NCBI RefSeq assembly: GCF_027497215.1
Contig: NZ_CP114904.1
Coordinates: 930,001 to 994,000, forward strand
From: Micromonospora sp. WMMD812
GTDB taxonomy: Bacteria; Actinomycetota; Actinomycetes; Mycobacteriales; Micromonosporaceae
Direction of reading: 5' to 3'
DNA: 64,000 bases
Shown here in pieces: positions 41,102 to 50,180 of this stretch. Positions within the stretch are counted from its first letter, which is position 1; every line of letters begins with the position of its first letter. A model generated the notes under the pieces. It was not told the DNA's origin. It saw nothing but the letters and a program-made list of their open reading frames with translations, and searched no databases. Both the position numbers and the translations under genes were made by a program.

Positions 41102-42619
41102 TCAGCAGCGTTGCCGGGGCACCAGCCGGGTGCCGGCGTCGGCGTCCCGGTCCAGGTACGTGGACGCGGCGAAGGTCAGGAAGCGCTCCGCGTCGGCCGC
41201 GTTCGAGGCCAGGCCGAAGGAGACCCGCACCGCACCGCCGGTCGGCAGCCGCAGCGCGGTCAGGTACTCGTCGATCGTCTCGACGCGGTGCCGGAGCGTA
41301 CGCCGCAGCGCCGCCCGGGTGATCCCGAACGCGCCCTCGCCCGCGCCCGGGTTGCAGAAGCAGCCGGTGCGCAGGGAGAACCCGGCCGCCGACGACTCGC
41401 GCGCGACGAGCCGCTCGTCGACGAGCGAGCCGTCCGGACGACGGAAGTTGAACGCCACCGTGCCGCCCCGACCGTCGGCCGTCGGTGGCCCGTACACCTG
41501 GACCAGCGGGTTGCCGTTGCGGTGCCGCAGCGCGGTCAGCCGCTCCAGCAGCCAACCGGTGAGCAGGCCGACCCGGGTGTGGACGAGGTCAACGCCGATC
41601 GAGTCGAGCCAGCGCACCCCGAACTCCACGTCCGGGATGCTGAGGAAGTTGAGCGTGCCGTCCTCGAAGCCCGACTCGTCGTCCATGGACCGGTGCCAGT
41701 CGCCCTGCACGCTGACCGCCCGGATCGTGCCGCCGGCGAACCACGGCCGGCGCAGCCGGGCCAGCGCGTCGCGCCGGGCCAGCAGCGCCCCGACGCCGGT
41801 GGGGTAGCCGAACAGCTTGTACCAGCTCAGGCAGACGAACTGCGGGCGGACGACGCTCAGGTCGAGCCGGTTCGTCGGCGCGTACGCGGCGGCGTCGAGC
41901 AGCACGTCGTAGCCGTGCCGTTGGGCCAGCTCCACCCAGCCCAGCGGGTGCTGCACGCCGCTGAAATTGCTCTGTGCCGGGTAGGCGAAGAGCCCTCGGC
42001 CGCCGGCCCCATCCCACCGTCGAGTCCAACCCGCCAACCCGGTCAGCCCGCCTCGCCCGGTCAGCCCGTCTCGCCCGGTCAGCGCGGCGACCACGTCGGC
42101 TTCGGCGGCCCGCAGGTCGGGGTCGGTCAGCGGGACATAGCGCACCGGCGCGCCGGCCGCCCGGGCGTACTCGCGGATCCCGTTGACCGAGTTGTGGTTG
42201 TCCCAGGTCAGCACGAGCGGGCTGGCCCGGCCGAAGGCGTACGCCTCGCCCACGAGCCGGCACGCGCCGCTGGCGTTCGGGGTGAAGACGACCGCGTACT
42301 CGGCCGGGTCGGCGCGGAAGAAGGCGAGCACCGCGCGCCGGGCCGACTCGACCAGCGAACCGGCCGCCTCCGACGTGGGGTTCTCCGAGTGCGGGTTGCT
42401 GAACAGGCCGGTGAGCAGCCGATCGTGGTGGGCCACGATCTGCGCCCGCGCGGCCACGCCGGCGCCGGCGTAGTCCAGGTAGACGTGGCCGTCCCGGTCG
42501 AGGTGCCGGTACTCGGTGGCCCGCAACTCGTCGATCCGGCCCGTGCCGGCGTACGCCGGGTCAGCCGTCAGCGCCGCTCCGGCCGGGCGCGCGGGACGGC
42601 GGGAGGCGTCAGGCCGCAT
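41102..42619 (-). CDS. class V aminotransferase, MOCOS-like
   Basis: 505 residues from ATG 42619. Fold-type I PLP enzyme of the Moco-sulfurase/kynureninase branch: YLDYAGAGV, HSENPTSEAAGSLVESARRAVLAFF, FTPNASGACRLVGEAY, the PLP lysine in LSWYKLFGYPTGVGALL, and RTGCFCNPGA, the cysteine-bearing motif of molybdenum cofactor sulfurases. A MOSC domain is absent. An extra segment LTGRDGLTGRGGLTGLAGW in the middle comes from an 18-base repeat. Role may be cysteine-desulfurase-like or a cofactor/secondary-metabolite enzyme. Overlaps the 3' end of the ABC transporter gene by 11 bases, so co-transcribed with it. Confidence 0.85.
   Translation of the reverse strand: MRPDASRRPARPAGAALTADPAYAGTGRIDELRATEYRHLDRDGHVYLDYAGAGVAARAQIVAHHDRLLTGLFSNPHSENPTSEAAGSLVESARRAVLAFFRADPAEYAVVFTPNASGACRLVGEAYAFGRASPLVLTWDNHNSVNGIREYARAAGAPVRYVPLTDPDLRAAEADVVAALTGRDGLTGRGGLTGLAGWTRRWDGAGGRGLFAYPAQSNFSGVQHPLGWVELAQRHGYDVLLDAAAYAPTNRLDLSVVRPQFVCLSWYKLFGYPTGVGALLARRDALARLRRPWFAGGTIRAVSVQGDWHRSMDDESGFEDGTLNFLSIPDVEFGVRWLDSIGVDLVHTRVGLLTGWLLERLTALRHRNGNPLVQVYGPPTADGRGGTVAFNFRRPDGSLVDERLVARESSAAGFSLRTGCFCNPGAGEGAFGITRAALRRTLRHRVETIDEYLTALRLPTGGAVRVSFGLASNAADAERFLTFAASTYLDRDADAGTRLVPRQRC
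42038..42082. repeat. 18-base tandem repeat inside the MOCOS-like gene
   Basis: CCCGGTCAGCCCGCCTCG at 42038 and the near copy at 42056 are followed by a partial third copy at 42074. The unit keeps the frame and encodes the repeated LTGRxG in a surface linker of the enzyme. Most likely a replication-slippage expansion in a loop. Confidence 0.75.
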
Positions 42620-44273
42620 GACGGGACGCCTTGCGGACCAGCACGGCCCAGGTCGCGCCGAGGAAGAGCAGCAGGAACCCGCCGAGGATCAACCAGTTCC
42701 CCCAGACCGGGCGGGAGAACGTCTCCCCGTACGTGGCGAGCAGCGGCGGCCCGAGCGGTGAGCCGCCGTCGCGCCACAGCCGCTCCACGCCGGCGGTGTG
42801 GCCGAGCCCTTCGAACGCCCACCGGTTCGACATCGCGTAGCTGAGCCACCGGCCGCCCGCCGCCATCGCCGGGACCGGCAGGATCGCGCCGACGAAGAGG
42901 ACCTGCGGGAAGCAGAGCATCGGCAGCATCAACGTCGCCTGGGCGGCGTCGGAGACGGCCGCGGAGCAGAGCAGGCCCAGGGCGAGCGCGGCGGCCGAGG
43001 ACAGCAGCAGCGTCACGTACAGGGCGGCGAAGTCGGCGCCGCCGACCGGTGGCAGCCGGTCGATGCCGCGCAGCACGCCGAGCAGGGCCAGGTCCACCAG
43101 GGCCAGCAGCGGCAGCAGCACCGCCACCTTGGCCAGCAGATACGGCACGAACCGCACGCCGGCCAGCCGCTCCCGCCGGAGGATCGGCACCTCGGTGCAG
43201 ATCTGCAACAGGCCGTACGTGAGCCCGAAGAAGAATCCGCCGAAGGCGATCCAGAACAGGATCATCACGGTGACGTTCGGGCTCGGATCCGCCGGGTCGA
43301 ACGCGCCGGGGCGGAAGAGCAGCGTGAACATGCCGAGCACCAGGAGCGGCGAGCCGACGAGGATCGCCAGGGTGAGTCGGTTCCGGACGACGATCTCCGC
43401 GTTGCGGCTGGTGAGCACCGCCCACTGCCGGAGCCGGCCGACCGGTCGGACCGGGATGGGCGGGGGAGCGGCCAGGTCATCCGGAGGGCCGGGGGTGGGG
43501 GCGAGCGCAGCGGGTCCGCCGGACGCGTCCTCGTCGAGCCGCAGGTAGACCTCGGCCAGCGACCGCACGCCGAAGAACTCCCGGGCGCCCGAAGGCGTGC
43601 CGGCGAACGCCAGCCGCCCGTCCCGGGTGAGGACCACGACCCGGTCGCAGCGATCCACGTCGGTGATCTGGTGCGTGGTGAGGACGACCGTCGCCCCGGC
43701 GTCGGCGAGCGTCCGCAGCGCCCGCAGCAGGTCCACCGCGATCGCCGGGTCGAGCCCGGACGTCGGCTCGTCGAGCAGGAGGACACCCGGCCGGGTCAGC
43801 AACTCCACCGCGATGCTGGCCCGCTTGCGCTCGCCGCCGCTGAGCCGGCCCACCGGCACGGCGACGCGCTCACCGAGCCCCAGCTCGGCCAGGACCTCGT
43901 CCACCCGCCGGGTCACCTCGGCGGCCCCGGTCCCGGGTGGCAGGCGCAGCCGGGCCGCGTGCCGCAGGGTCCGTCCCAGCGGCAGCTCGCGGTGGATGAT
44001 GTCGTCCTGCGGCACGAAGCCGATCGCGCCCGCCGGACGTGCGCCGTCGTGCCGCACCGTGCCCGCGGCGGGACGCCGTACGCCGGCCAGGGTCTCCAGC
44101 AGGGTGGTCTTGCCGGCGCCGCTGGCCCCGATGACGGCGACCACCTGGCCGGGTTCGATCGTCAGCGCGATGTCGTCCAGGATCCGGCGACCGCCGCGGA
44201 CGGTCTGACCCAGGCCATCAGCCGTGATGCGTACGCCGGTCCGTGCGGGAGACGCGAGCCGCTCGGTCGTCAT
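42609..44273 (-). CDS. ABC half-transporter, ATPase fused to ABC-2 permease (ABCG-like)
   Basis: 554 residues from ATG 44273 (GTG 44285 possible). The ATPase domain (residues 15-235) has Walker A GASGAGKTT (49-57), Q-loop FVPQDD, signature LSGGERKRASIAVELL, Walker B GVLLLDEPTSGLD and H-loop TTHQITDV. The C-terminal half has six helices of the ABC-2 type (NRLTLAILVGSPLLVLGMF..., FWIAFGGFFFGLTYGLLQICTEVPI). ABCG-like half-transporters dimerise and export hydrophobic compounds. The downstream MOCOS-like gene overlaps by 11 bases, suggesting that the exported or handled compound involves that enzyme. Confidence 0.9.
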   Translation of the reverse strand: MTTERLASPARTGVRITADGLGQTVRGGRRILDDIALTIEPGQVVAVIGASGAGKTTLLETLAGVRRPAAGTVRHDGARPAGAIGFVPQDDIIHRELPLGRTLRHAARLRLPPGTGAAEVTRRVDEVLAELGLGERVAVPVGRLSGGERKRASIAVELLTRPGVLLLDEPTSGLDPAIAVDLLRALRTLADAGATVVLTTHQITDVDRCDRVVVLTRDGRLAFAGTPSGAREFFGVRSLAEVYLRLDEDASGGPAALAPTPGPPDDLAAPPPIPVRPVGRLRQWAVLTSRNAEIVVRNRLTLAILVGSPLLVLGMFTLLFRPGAFDPADPSPNVTVMILFWIAFGGFFFGLTYGLLQICTEVPILRRERLAGVRFVPYLLAKVAVLLPLLALVDLALLGVLRGIDRLPPVGGADFAALYVTLLLSSAAALALGLLCSAAVSDAAQATLMLPMLCFPQVLFVGAILPVPAMAAGGRWLSYAMSNRWAFEGLGHTAGVERLWRDGGSPLGPPLLATYGETFSRPVWGNWLILGGFLLLFLGATWAVLVRKASRHAA

Positions 44274-44431
44274 GGGGGTGGCCACTCCGGTCGGGGGTCG
44301 AGCCGTCGATCCGTGCCGTTGAATATGGCACGGAACGGCGTCACGTCGCTGTCCTGATCACGACGGCCGCCCCGCCCACGAACGACTCGACGACAAGAAG
44401 AGGGCAGGTGGCGCCCGGTGCTCCGGACGCC

Positions 44432-44466
44432 ACCCGCCCCGTCAGCGGGCGCTCGGTGGGGCGGGT
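44432..44466. terminator. hairpin after the DUF2188 gene
   Basis: ACCCGCCCC (44432-44440) and GGGGCGGGT (44458-44466) are exact reverse complements with an inner AGCGGGCGCT segment. The right arm touches the DUF2188 stop, so it can end its transcript on the minus strand. Confidence 0.6.
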
Positions 44467-44696
44467 CAGCCCTTGATCTCGCGGGGGTCGCGGCTGCGGG
44501 GATAGGTGTTCTTCTCCCCGATCGTGCCGTCCTCCTTCTTGATCACGTGCTCGACGTCGCGGTCGCCGGCCATCTCCCGGCCCGCGGTCTGCGCCTCCGC
44601 CTTCGTGTCGTGCACGCTGCTGGCGCGCTCGTTGCCCTCCGGACGGTTCTTCCACTGTCCATCCTGGTGGTAGGTGTCGATGTCACCCTTAGCCAT
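44466..44696 (-). CDS. DUF2188 small protein
   Basis: 76 residues from ATG 44696 (MAKGDIDTYHQDGQWKNRPEGNERASSVHDTKAEAQTAGREMAGDRDVEHVIKKEDGTIGEKNTYPRSRDPREIKG). This is the DUF2188 layout: an N-terminal W-K/N strand, A-x-x-x-GRE helix, then H-V-I-K-K-x-DG-x-I-x-E-x-x-(T/S)Y. Small, cytosolic, unknown function; stress association is reported for some relatives but is not shown here. Divergent from the gene at 44822. Confidence 0.85.
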   Translation of the reverse strand: MAKGDIDTYHQDGQWKNRPEGNERASSVHDTKAEAQTAGREMAGDRDVEHVIKKEDGTIGEKNTYPRSRDPREIKG

Positions 44697-44821
44697 GACT
44701 CGTGGCCTCCCTGGTCGGCGTGCTCACGCGTGAATATCTGCCCCCGTCGCCGCGTCGCAAACCTGCCGACGGCCGCGCCGGCTGGGCGTTGGCCGGCGCG
44801 GTTTCCGGGTACGCGGGGCCC

Positions 44822-45568
44822 ATGGCCGAGCTGCTCGAGGACGGGGACATCTACTTCCTCTACCGACCGCGGGTGCAGGAGCGGCACGTCGGCTCCCTCG
44901 ACGAGGTGCAGCGCCTGCTGGTGGTGATGCACCCGTGGCACGGGCGGCACCTGCGGCTCCTGGTGGTGGGGCGCAAACGACTGCCCGGCATCGACGCGCA
45001 CGACCGCTTCTGGGCGTTCGTCGACGAGGTGGTGGACCGCCCGGAACAGCTGCACGAGACCCTGCGGGCGCGCCGCTACGCGACCAGGACCAGCGGGCGA
45101 CGCGACCAGCCCCCGGCCCGACCCGTGGCCGAGGGCGCGTACGTGATCGCCCGCCACGACGACCACACGCATCTCGCGTACGAGCTGGAGCTCCCGCTGC
45201 GACCCGGGCCGGCGCAGCACGACCTGGCCATCGAGCCGGAGGCGAGCTACATCGTGACCGTGAAGAACCCGGAGGCGCCCTCGCCGCCGGGGGTGGGGTT
45301 GCGCGGGTCCCGGAAGGTCACGCTGCCCGGCACGCTGCGCCGGCGGTTCCACGGTCGCCGCTTCGCCCCGCTGGATCCGCCGGGATTCCTCGACCACGCC
45401 GGCACCGAGATCGTGCTCATCGGGGCCGCGCACGACGCCTCGGAGGAACTGCGCGTCGACCTCGACGCCGAGGTCGAGCGGGCCGCGCGGAGCACGATCT
45501 TCGGAGACCTGCGGATCGGGCGCCGGGATCGCCCGGTCGCCCCGCTCTTCGCCGGCGAATGGGCGTGA
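44822..45568 (+). CDS. hypothetical protein of a conserved actinobacterial family
   Basis: 248 residues from ATG 44822 (MAELLEDGDIYFLYRPRVQERHVGSLDEVQRLLVVMHPW). The sequence then has RLLVVGRKRLPGIDAHDRFWAFVDEVVDRPEQLHETLRARRYATRTSGRRDQPPARPVAEGAYVIARHDDHTHLAYELELPLRPGPAQHDLAIEPEASYIVTVKNPE and ends in a basic GTLRRRFHGRRFAPLDPPGFLDHAGTEIVLIGA. No signal, no membrane helix. I recall similar proteins in many actinobacteria but no function. Followed by GC-rich tandem repeats. Confidence 0.75.
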   Translation: MAELLEDGDIYFLYRPRVQERHVGSLDEVQRLLVVMHPWHGRHLRLLVVGRKRLPGIDAHDRFWAFVDEVVDRPEQLHETLRARRYATRTSGRRDQPPARPVAEGAYVIARHDDHTHLAYELELPLRPGPAQHDLAIEPEASYIVTVKNPEAPSPPGVGLRGSRKVTLPGTLRRRFHGRRFAPLDPPGFLDHAGTEIVLIGAAHDASEELRVDLDAEVERAARSTIFGDLRIGRRDRPVAPLFAGEWA

Positions 45569-45572
45569 GCGA

Positions 45573-45627
45573 CCGCGCCGGCCCGAGCGCGCCCGCGCCG
45601 GCCCGAGCGCCCGCGCCGGCCTGAGCG
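45573..45627. repeat. three tandem copies of a 17-base GC repeat
   Basis: CCGCGCCGGCCCGAGCG occurs at 45573-45589 and 45593-45609, and as a one-base variant at 45611-45627. It lies just after the stop of the hypothetical gene and before the convergent dehydrogenase gene. Probably slippage; can form small hairpins that help stop transcription. Confidence 0.7.
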
Positions 45628-45678
45628 CCGGTTTCGGCAGCGTCCGCGCCGGCGGCCCCGTCGGCCTGGGCCGTCGCG

Positions 45679-46731
45679 TCAGCCGACCGGACGGATGAGC
45701 CGCATCCCGCCGGCGCCGGGGCGGTCCATCGTCGACAGGGCGTCCGGCACCTCGGCGAGGCCGATGGTGCTGGTGATCAGCTCGGCGGGGCGCAGCACGC
45801 CGGCGGTGACCAGCCGGAGCAGCTTCGGGTAGGAGTGCGCGGCCATGCCGTGGCTGCCCCGCAGCTCCAGCTCATACGCGATCACGAGGTCCATCGGCAG
45901 GGCCGGGCGGCCCTCGGCGGCCGGGAGGAGGCCGACCTGCACGTGCCGGCCGCGCCGCCGCAGGCTCTCGATCGAGGCGGCGCAGGTGGCGTGGCTGCCC
46001 AACGCGTCGAGCGACAGGTGAGCGCCTCCGCCGGTCGCCTCGCGGACGGCGGCGGCGACCGCGCCGGGCCCGGTGAGGGTGCTGGCGTCGAGACAGATCG
46101 CGGCCCCGCAGGCGCGCGCGAGTTCGAGCGCGCCGGGAACGACGTCGACCGCCACCACCCGGGCGCCGCACGCCGCCGCGATCATCACCGCGGAGAGCCC
46201 CACGCCGCCGCAGCCGTGCACGGTGACCCACTCGCCGGCGGCGACCCGACCCTGGCCGACCACCGCCCGGAACGCCGTGGCGAAGCGGCAGCCGAGCGCC
46301 GCCGCGGCGGGATGGTCGACGTCGTCGGGGAGCCGGACGAGGTTGACGTCGGCGTCGTGCACCGCCACGTACTCGGCGAACGATCCCCAGTGGGTGAAGC
46401 CCGGCTGCGTCTGCCGTTCGCACACCTGCTGCTCACCGGCCAGGCAGGCGGGGCACCGCCCGCACGCGCAGACGAAGGGCGCGGTGACCCGGTCACCGGG
46501 CCGCCAGCCGCGTACCCCGTCGCCGACCGCGGCGACGACGCCGGCGAACTCGTGGCCGGGAACGTGCGGCGGGCGGATGTCGGGATCGTGCCCCTGCCAG
46601 CCGTGCCAGTCACTGCGGCACAATCCGGTCGCCTCGACCCGGATGACCACACCCCCGGCCGGCGGCACCGGGTCCGGGACATCGCGGACCTCGGGGCGGA
46701 CGCCGAACTCGTCGAAGATCACGGCACGCAT
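45679..46731 (-). CDS. zinc-dependent alcohol dehydrogenase (MDR family)
   Basis: 350 residues from ATG 46731. Catalytic zinc ligands C38 ([10 protein letters not shown]) and H60-E61 (HVPGHEFAG), structural zinc C90, C93, C96 and C104 in [17 protein letters not shown], and NAD-binding [25 protein letters not shown] (Rossmann G-x-G-x-x-G). Medium-chain dehydrogenase, cytosolic, oxidises or reduces an alcohol/aldehyde; substrate not evident. Convergent with the hypothetical gene, divergent from the membrane protein at 46925. Confidence 0.92.
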   Translation of the reverse strand: MRAVIFDEFGVRPEVRDVPDPVPPAGGVVIRVEATGLCRSDWHGWQGHDPDIRPPHVPGHEFAGVVAAVGDGVRGWRPGDRVTAPFVCACGRCPACLAGEQQVCERQTQPGFTHWGSFAEYVAVHDADVNLVRLPDDVDHPAAAALGCRFATAFRAVVGQGRVAAGEWVTVHGCGGVGLSAVMIAAACGARVVAVDVVPGALELARACGAAICLDASTLTGPGAVAAAVREATGGGAHLSLDALGSHATCAASIESLRRRGRHVQVGLLPAAEGRPALPMDLVIAYELELRGSHGMAAHSYPKLLRLVTAGVLRPAELITSTIGLAEVPDALSTMDRPGAGGMRLIRPVG

Positions 46732-46924
46732 GCGCCGCATCCTCACACGCCCCGGTCCGGGGGCGGCGGCCACCCCGCCGGGCCACGAATCGGCCCGCCT
46801 GCACCGGCCCCCGATGATCTAGCGCTCGTCCGCGTCAGTCCGTTTCACGAACCGCCCTCTTTCCTTATGTTTCGCTAATTTCCGTCCGTCGGCCTGCATT
46901 CGTGGATTCCGGGGGAGCCGCGAC

Positions 46925-47536
46925 ATGACTACGGTGTCCCGCATGCGTCACATCTGGACCATGATCGCCGCTGTCGTCGTCGCGCCGCTGGCGTGGTTGC
47001 TGCTCGCCTACGGGCAGGACCGGAGCCTGCAGGCCTTCGCCAACGAGGAGAGCGCCGGAGCGTTCGCCACCGGAGACTTCGTCCGGCCCGCCGTGTCCCT
47101 GGCCGCCGCGGGGCTGCTGCTCGGGCTGCTCGCCACGCTGCGGTTCTCCCCGCTCGGCGCGGTGCTCACCGGGCTCGTCTACACGGGCAGCTACGTCGCC
47201 CTGCTGGTCAGCCCGGACGGCGTGGTGGGCGCCTTCCCGAAGAGCGTGTCCCTCGCCGGCCACAGCGTCGACCCGACCACGCCGCTGCGCACCGGCGGCG
47301 CGCTCATGCTCGGCGGGTTGCTGCTCGTCGGCGTCGCCAGCGTCGGGCGGTGGCGCCGGTGGCCCGCGCCGGCCGCCGAGGATGCGGACCTGAGCACCGA
47401 GCCGGTCACCCATCCCGAGGACCGTCCGCTCGGCGTGGACGGCCTGGGCCTGGGCGCCAACCCGGCCCGGCCCGAGCCGACGCCGGTCCCGCCGGGCGGG
47501 CTGGCCCGGGCCTTCGACCGCACCGGCCGCCCCTGA
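46925..47536 (+). CDS. four-helix membrane protein with Pro-rich tail
   Basis: 203 residues from ATG 46925. Helices at about 10-30 (WTMIAAVVVAPLAWLLLAYG), 55-73, 78-95 and 123-141; the C-terminal 60 residues are a polar Pro/Glu-rich tail (APAAEDADLSTEPVTHPEDRPLG...ARPEPTPVPPGG). No motif I can name. The upstream gap 46732-46924 has an AT-richer part (TTTCCTTATGTTTCGCTAATTT) that is a likely promoter. After its stop, short GCCGCCCCTGATCCG-like repeats run to 47570. Confidence 0.7.
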   Translation: MTTVSRMRHIWTMIAAVVVAPLAWLLLAYGQDRSLQAFANEESAGAFATGDFVRPAVSLAAAGLLLGLLATLRFSPLGAVLTGLVYTGSYVALLVSPDGVVGAFPKSVSLAGHSVDPTTPLRTGGALMLGGLLLVGVASVGRWRRWPAPAAEDADLSTEPVTHPEDRPLGVDGLGLGANPARPEPTPVPPGGLARAFDRTGRP

Positions 47537-47656
47537 TCCGCCGGCCGCCCCTGATTCGCCGGCCGGCCACGCAGGTCGCCCGGACCCGCCGGCCGACCGC
47601 GTAGGTCGTCCCCCGGGGCGGCGGCGCCACCCGCCCGCCGCCCCGCCCGACTTCCG

Positions 47657-48913
47657 CTACGGCGCGGACGAGTCGTGGGCCGGCGGCGCGGTGTTCTCGA
47701 TCGCCGGTTGGTCGGCGCCCCGCCGCCGACCACCGCGCCACCACGGCGTCGAGAGGAACAGCGCGGCGATCACCAGGGCGGCGCCGAGACCGAGCCACGT
47801 GAACACCGTCAACGGTGACGACTCCTCGTCACCGTCGGCGTGCTCGCCCTTGACGGGCACGACGGGGCGGTCCTGCTTCTTCTCCTCGGGTGCGACGAGT
47901 TCGCCGACGGACGCGTGCGGCGGAAGCGCGAAGCCCCAGTTCAGCAGGGCCGTCGCCTCGCCCAGGCTGCCCAGCGGCGCGGTCTCCGCGCCGAGCAGGG
48001 TCACCGCGAGCCGGCGGCCGTCGCGTTCGGCCACCCCCACGTACGTCTGCCGGGCCAGGTCGGTGAAGCCCGTCTTTCCGCCGAGCGTGCCGGGATACCG
48101 GCCCAGCAGCGTGGTGTCGTGCTTGATCGCGAACCCGGGCGTTCCCGGCCGGTCGGGTATCTGGGCGACAGGCGTCGCGATGTACCGCCGGAAGTCCTCG
48201 CGCGCGAACGTGGCCCGCGCGATCAGCGCCAGGTCGTACGCGCTGGTGTACTGACCGGGGCCGTCCAGACCGGACGGCGTCGCCGCGTGGGTCTGGTTCG
48301 CGCGGAGCCGGCGCGCCTCGTCGTTCATCGCGTCGACGCCGCCCTGCCGGCCGGCGTTGCCGCCTCCGAGACGGGCCAGCACGTTGGCCGCGTCGTTGCC
48401 CGACGTGAGCAGCAGCCCCAACCACAGGCTCTCGACCGAGTACCGGCCGCCGGCGCTCACGCCCATCAGCGAACTGGCCGGGTCGAGGTCACGCAGGTCC
48501 GCCCGCGTCACCTCGACCACCTGCTTCGGGTCGAGCCGGGGCATCAGGGCCGCCGCCAGCAGCAACTTCTGCACGCTGGCCGGCGTCCGGTGCTCGTGAG
48601 GGCCGCATCCACCCAGGACCTCGCCGCTGTTCAGGTCCGCCACGAGCCAGGAGGTGGCGGTCACCGCCGGCGCCATCGGCGCGCCCGCGGGAATCGCCAG
48701 CCCGGATGTCGCCAGGGCTGCCCCGCCGACCGCGGCCTGCGAGGCGCCGACCGGCGGCGGAGACGGCACGGCGGGCGGCGGAGGCATCGGCGGCTTCACG
48801 CTCGGGCAGCGCACGTAGGGCGCGGCCGCCACTCCCGCTGCCGGCGCCACCGTGACGGTGGCCGGCACCAGAAGGGCGCAGAGCGTGACGGCGGTAACAC
48901 GCAAAGTGGTCAC
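47657..48913 (-). CDS. D-alanyl-D-alanine carboxypeptidase (PBP5-like, S11 family)
   Basis: 418 residues from GTG 48913, since that start gives a signal peptide (MTTLRVTAVTLCALLVPATVTVAPAAG). Active-site S113-V-Q-K116 (SVQK), S171-G-N173 and K280-T-G282 are all present. A Pro-rich spacer precedes the domain (residues 38-60), and a C-terminal membrane helix (TVFTWLGLGAALVIAALFL) followed by a basic tail anchors it. It trims the terminal D-Ala of peptidoglycan stem peptides in the outer envelope, adjusting cross-linking. Single gene; convergent with the small membrane protein. Confidence 0.93.
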   Translation of the reverse strand: MTTLRVTAVTLCALLVPATVTVAPAAGVAAAPYVRCPSVKPPMPPPPAVPSPPPVGASQAAVGGAALATSGLAIPAGAPMAPAVTATSWLVADLNSGEVLGGCGPHEHRTPASVQKLLLAAALMPRLDPKQVVEVTRADLRDLDPASSLMGVSAGGRYSVESLWLGLLLTSGNDAANVLARLGGGNAGRQGGVDAMNDEARRLRANQTHAATPSGLDGPGQYTSAYDLALIARATFAREDFRRYIATPVAQIPDRPGTPGFAIKHDTTLLGRYPGTLGGKTGFTDLARQTYVGVAERDGRRLAVTLLGAETAPLGSLGEATALLNWGFALPPHASVGELVAPEEKKQDRPVVPVKGEHADGDEESSPLTVFTWLGLGAALVIAALFLSTPWWRGGRRRGADQPAIENTAPPAHDSSAP

Positions 48914-49074
48914 GCTAACGTACGGTAATCGTCGCCACGGCCGATGCGGTCCGATTGCGAAAAGCCTGCTTGGTAAGGGATCGGGGGTCACGGTCAGCAC
49001 GGTCGACGGCCCTTGCCGGCGGGACAAACCAGACGTGAATCGCAGGTGTGGGAAGCCGTCGGCAAAAGGGACGA

Positions 49075-50034
49075 CTAACCCCGTTCCGACGCCCCGCGCC
49101 GCCATTCACTCGGGGTGAGACCGTACGTGCTCCGGAACCGCCGGGCGAAATGGGTGGGATCCCGGAACCCCCAGCGCTGCGCGACCAGGGCGATCGTGCG
49201 CCGGCGGCCGTCCGGCCGGAGCAGCTCCTCCCGTGCGCCCCGCAGCCGTTCGCCGATGATCCATTGTTCGAGGCTGACGTCGGCCCGGGAGCAGACCTTG
49301 TAGAGCTGTCGCAGAGAGATGTTGTGCGCGGCCGCGATGGTGACCGGGCTCAGATCCGGATCGGCCAGGTGTTGGCGCACGTACGCCCGGACCCGGGTCA
49401 GCAGGGTATCGGCGAGCACGGTGCGGGCGTGGTGCTCGACGCCGGCGGCGGACGCCAGGAGGGCCCGGGTCAACTCGATGCCGGCTCCGCCGAGGGTGTC
49501 CGCCGCGAGGTCGGCGCTGAGCCGTTCGGCGTCCCGCGTCAGGTCGGCGACGTGGCGCGTCACCAGGTCGTACAGCGGACTGGCCCGGAGGTTGCGCGCG
49601 GCGCGGCGGATGACGTCGACCGGCAGTCCGATCTGGTCGATGGGCATCTGGAGGCAGCCGGCGGCGCCGTGGCCCGACCAGGAGAAGTCGTACGCGGCCG
49701 ACAGGTCCACCATCATCAGCGCCCCGGGTCGCACGATCTGGCGATGGCCGAGTTGTTCGTGGCGGCCGTCGGCGACCCGCTGGACCGACAGCGCGACGAC
49801 CGGCGCGACGTCCTGTCTGGCCTGTCGCGGCGTGCGGAGCAGCCGGATGCCCGAGGATCGGGTCGTGAAGACGGTGGCGGCGCCCAGGTCCCAGACCTCC
49901 AGCCGGGAGCGGACCTCGCCGCCCGGCTCCTCGTGCACGACGTGGCACGGGGCCGACGCCTGCCTCATCGCGGCGGCGACCGCCTCGACGCGGCCGCGGG
50001 GTGGTAGGTCCGCCGTGTCCAGCACAAAGCCCAT
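49075..50034 (-). CDS. AraC-family regulator with AraC-binding-like N-terminal domain
   Basis: 319 residues from ATG 50034 (MGFVLDTADLPPRGRVEAVAAAMRQASAPCHVVHEEPGGEVRSRLEVWDLG), the family start; the frame opens from 50076. The C-terminal pair of helix-turn-helices is ISLRQLYKVCSRADVSLEQWIIGERLRGAREELLRPDGRRRTIALVAQRWGFRDPTHFARRFRSTYGLTPSEWRR. The N-terminal domain is that of the actinobacterial AraC_binding_2 group, no known ligand. Divergent from the hydrolase pair at 50181-51769, which it probably controls. Confidence 0.92.
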   Translation of the reverse strand: MGFVLDTADLPPRGRVEAVAAAMRQASAPCHVVHEEPGGEVRSRLEVWDLGAATVFTTRSSGIRLLRTPRQARQDVAPVVALSVQRVADGRHEQLGHRQIVRPGALMMVDLSAAYDFSWSGHGAAGCLQMPIDQIGLPVDVIRRAARNLRASPLYDLVTRHVADLTRDAERLSADLAADTLGGAGIELTRALLASAAGVEHHARTVLADTLLTRVRAYVRQHLADPDLSPVTIAAAHNISLRQLYKVCSRADVSLEQWIIGERLRGAREELLRPDGRRRTIALVAQRWGFRDPTHFARRFRSTYGLTPSEWRRGASERG

Positions 50035-50180
50035 GTACGCCGCCCCGGTGTGCACGCAGAGCCGAGAAGAGTGCACGCACAGCCCCGTCGCCGGCGCGCT
50101 CCGTCCCCTAACGTTCCCACGCAGAGGTCATCAAGGGGATCACCGTGCCGGACCTTGTTCGCCGTCCTGAGGAGTACGCC

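Noticed and set aside
49078..50007. 319-residue plus-strand ORF over the AraC gene
   Set aside because: Antisense of the AraC regulator, which has clear HTH motifs; the plus-strand translation is low-complexity.
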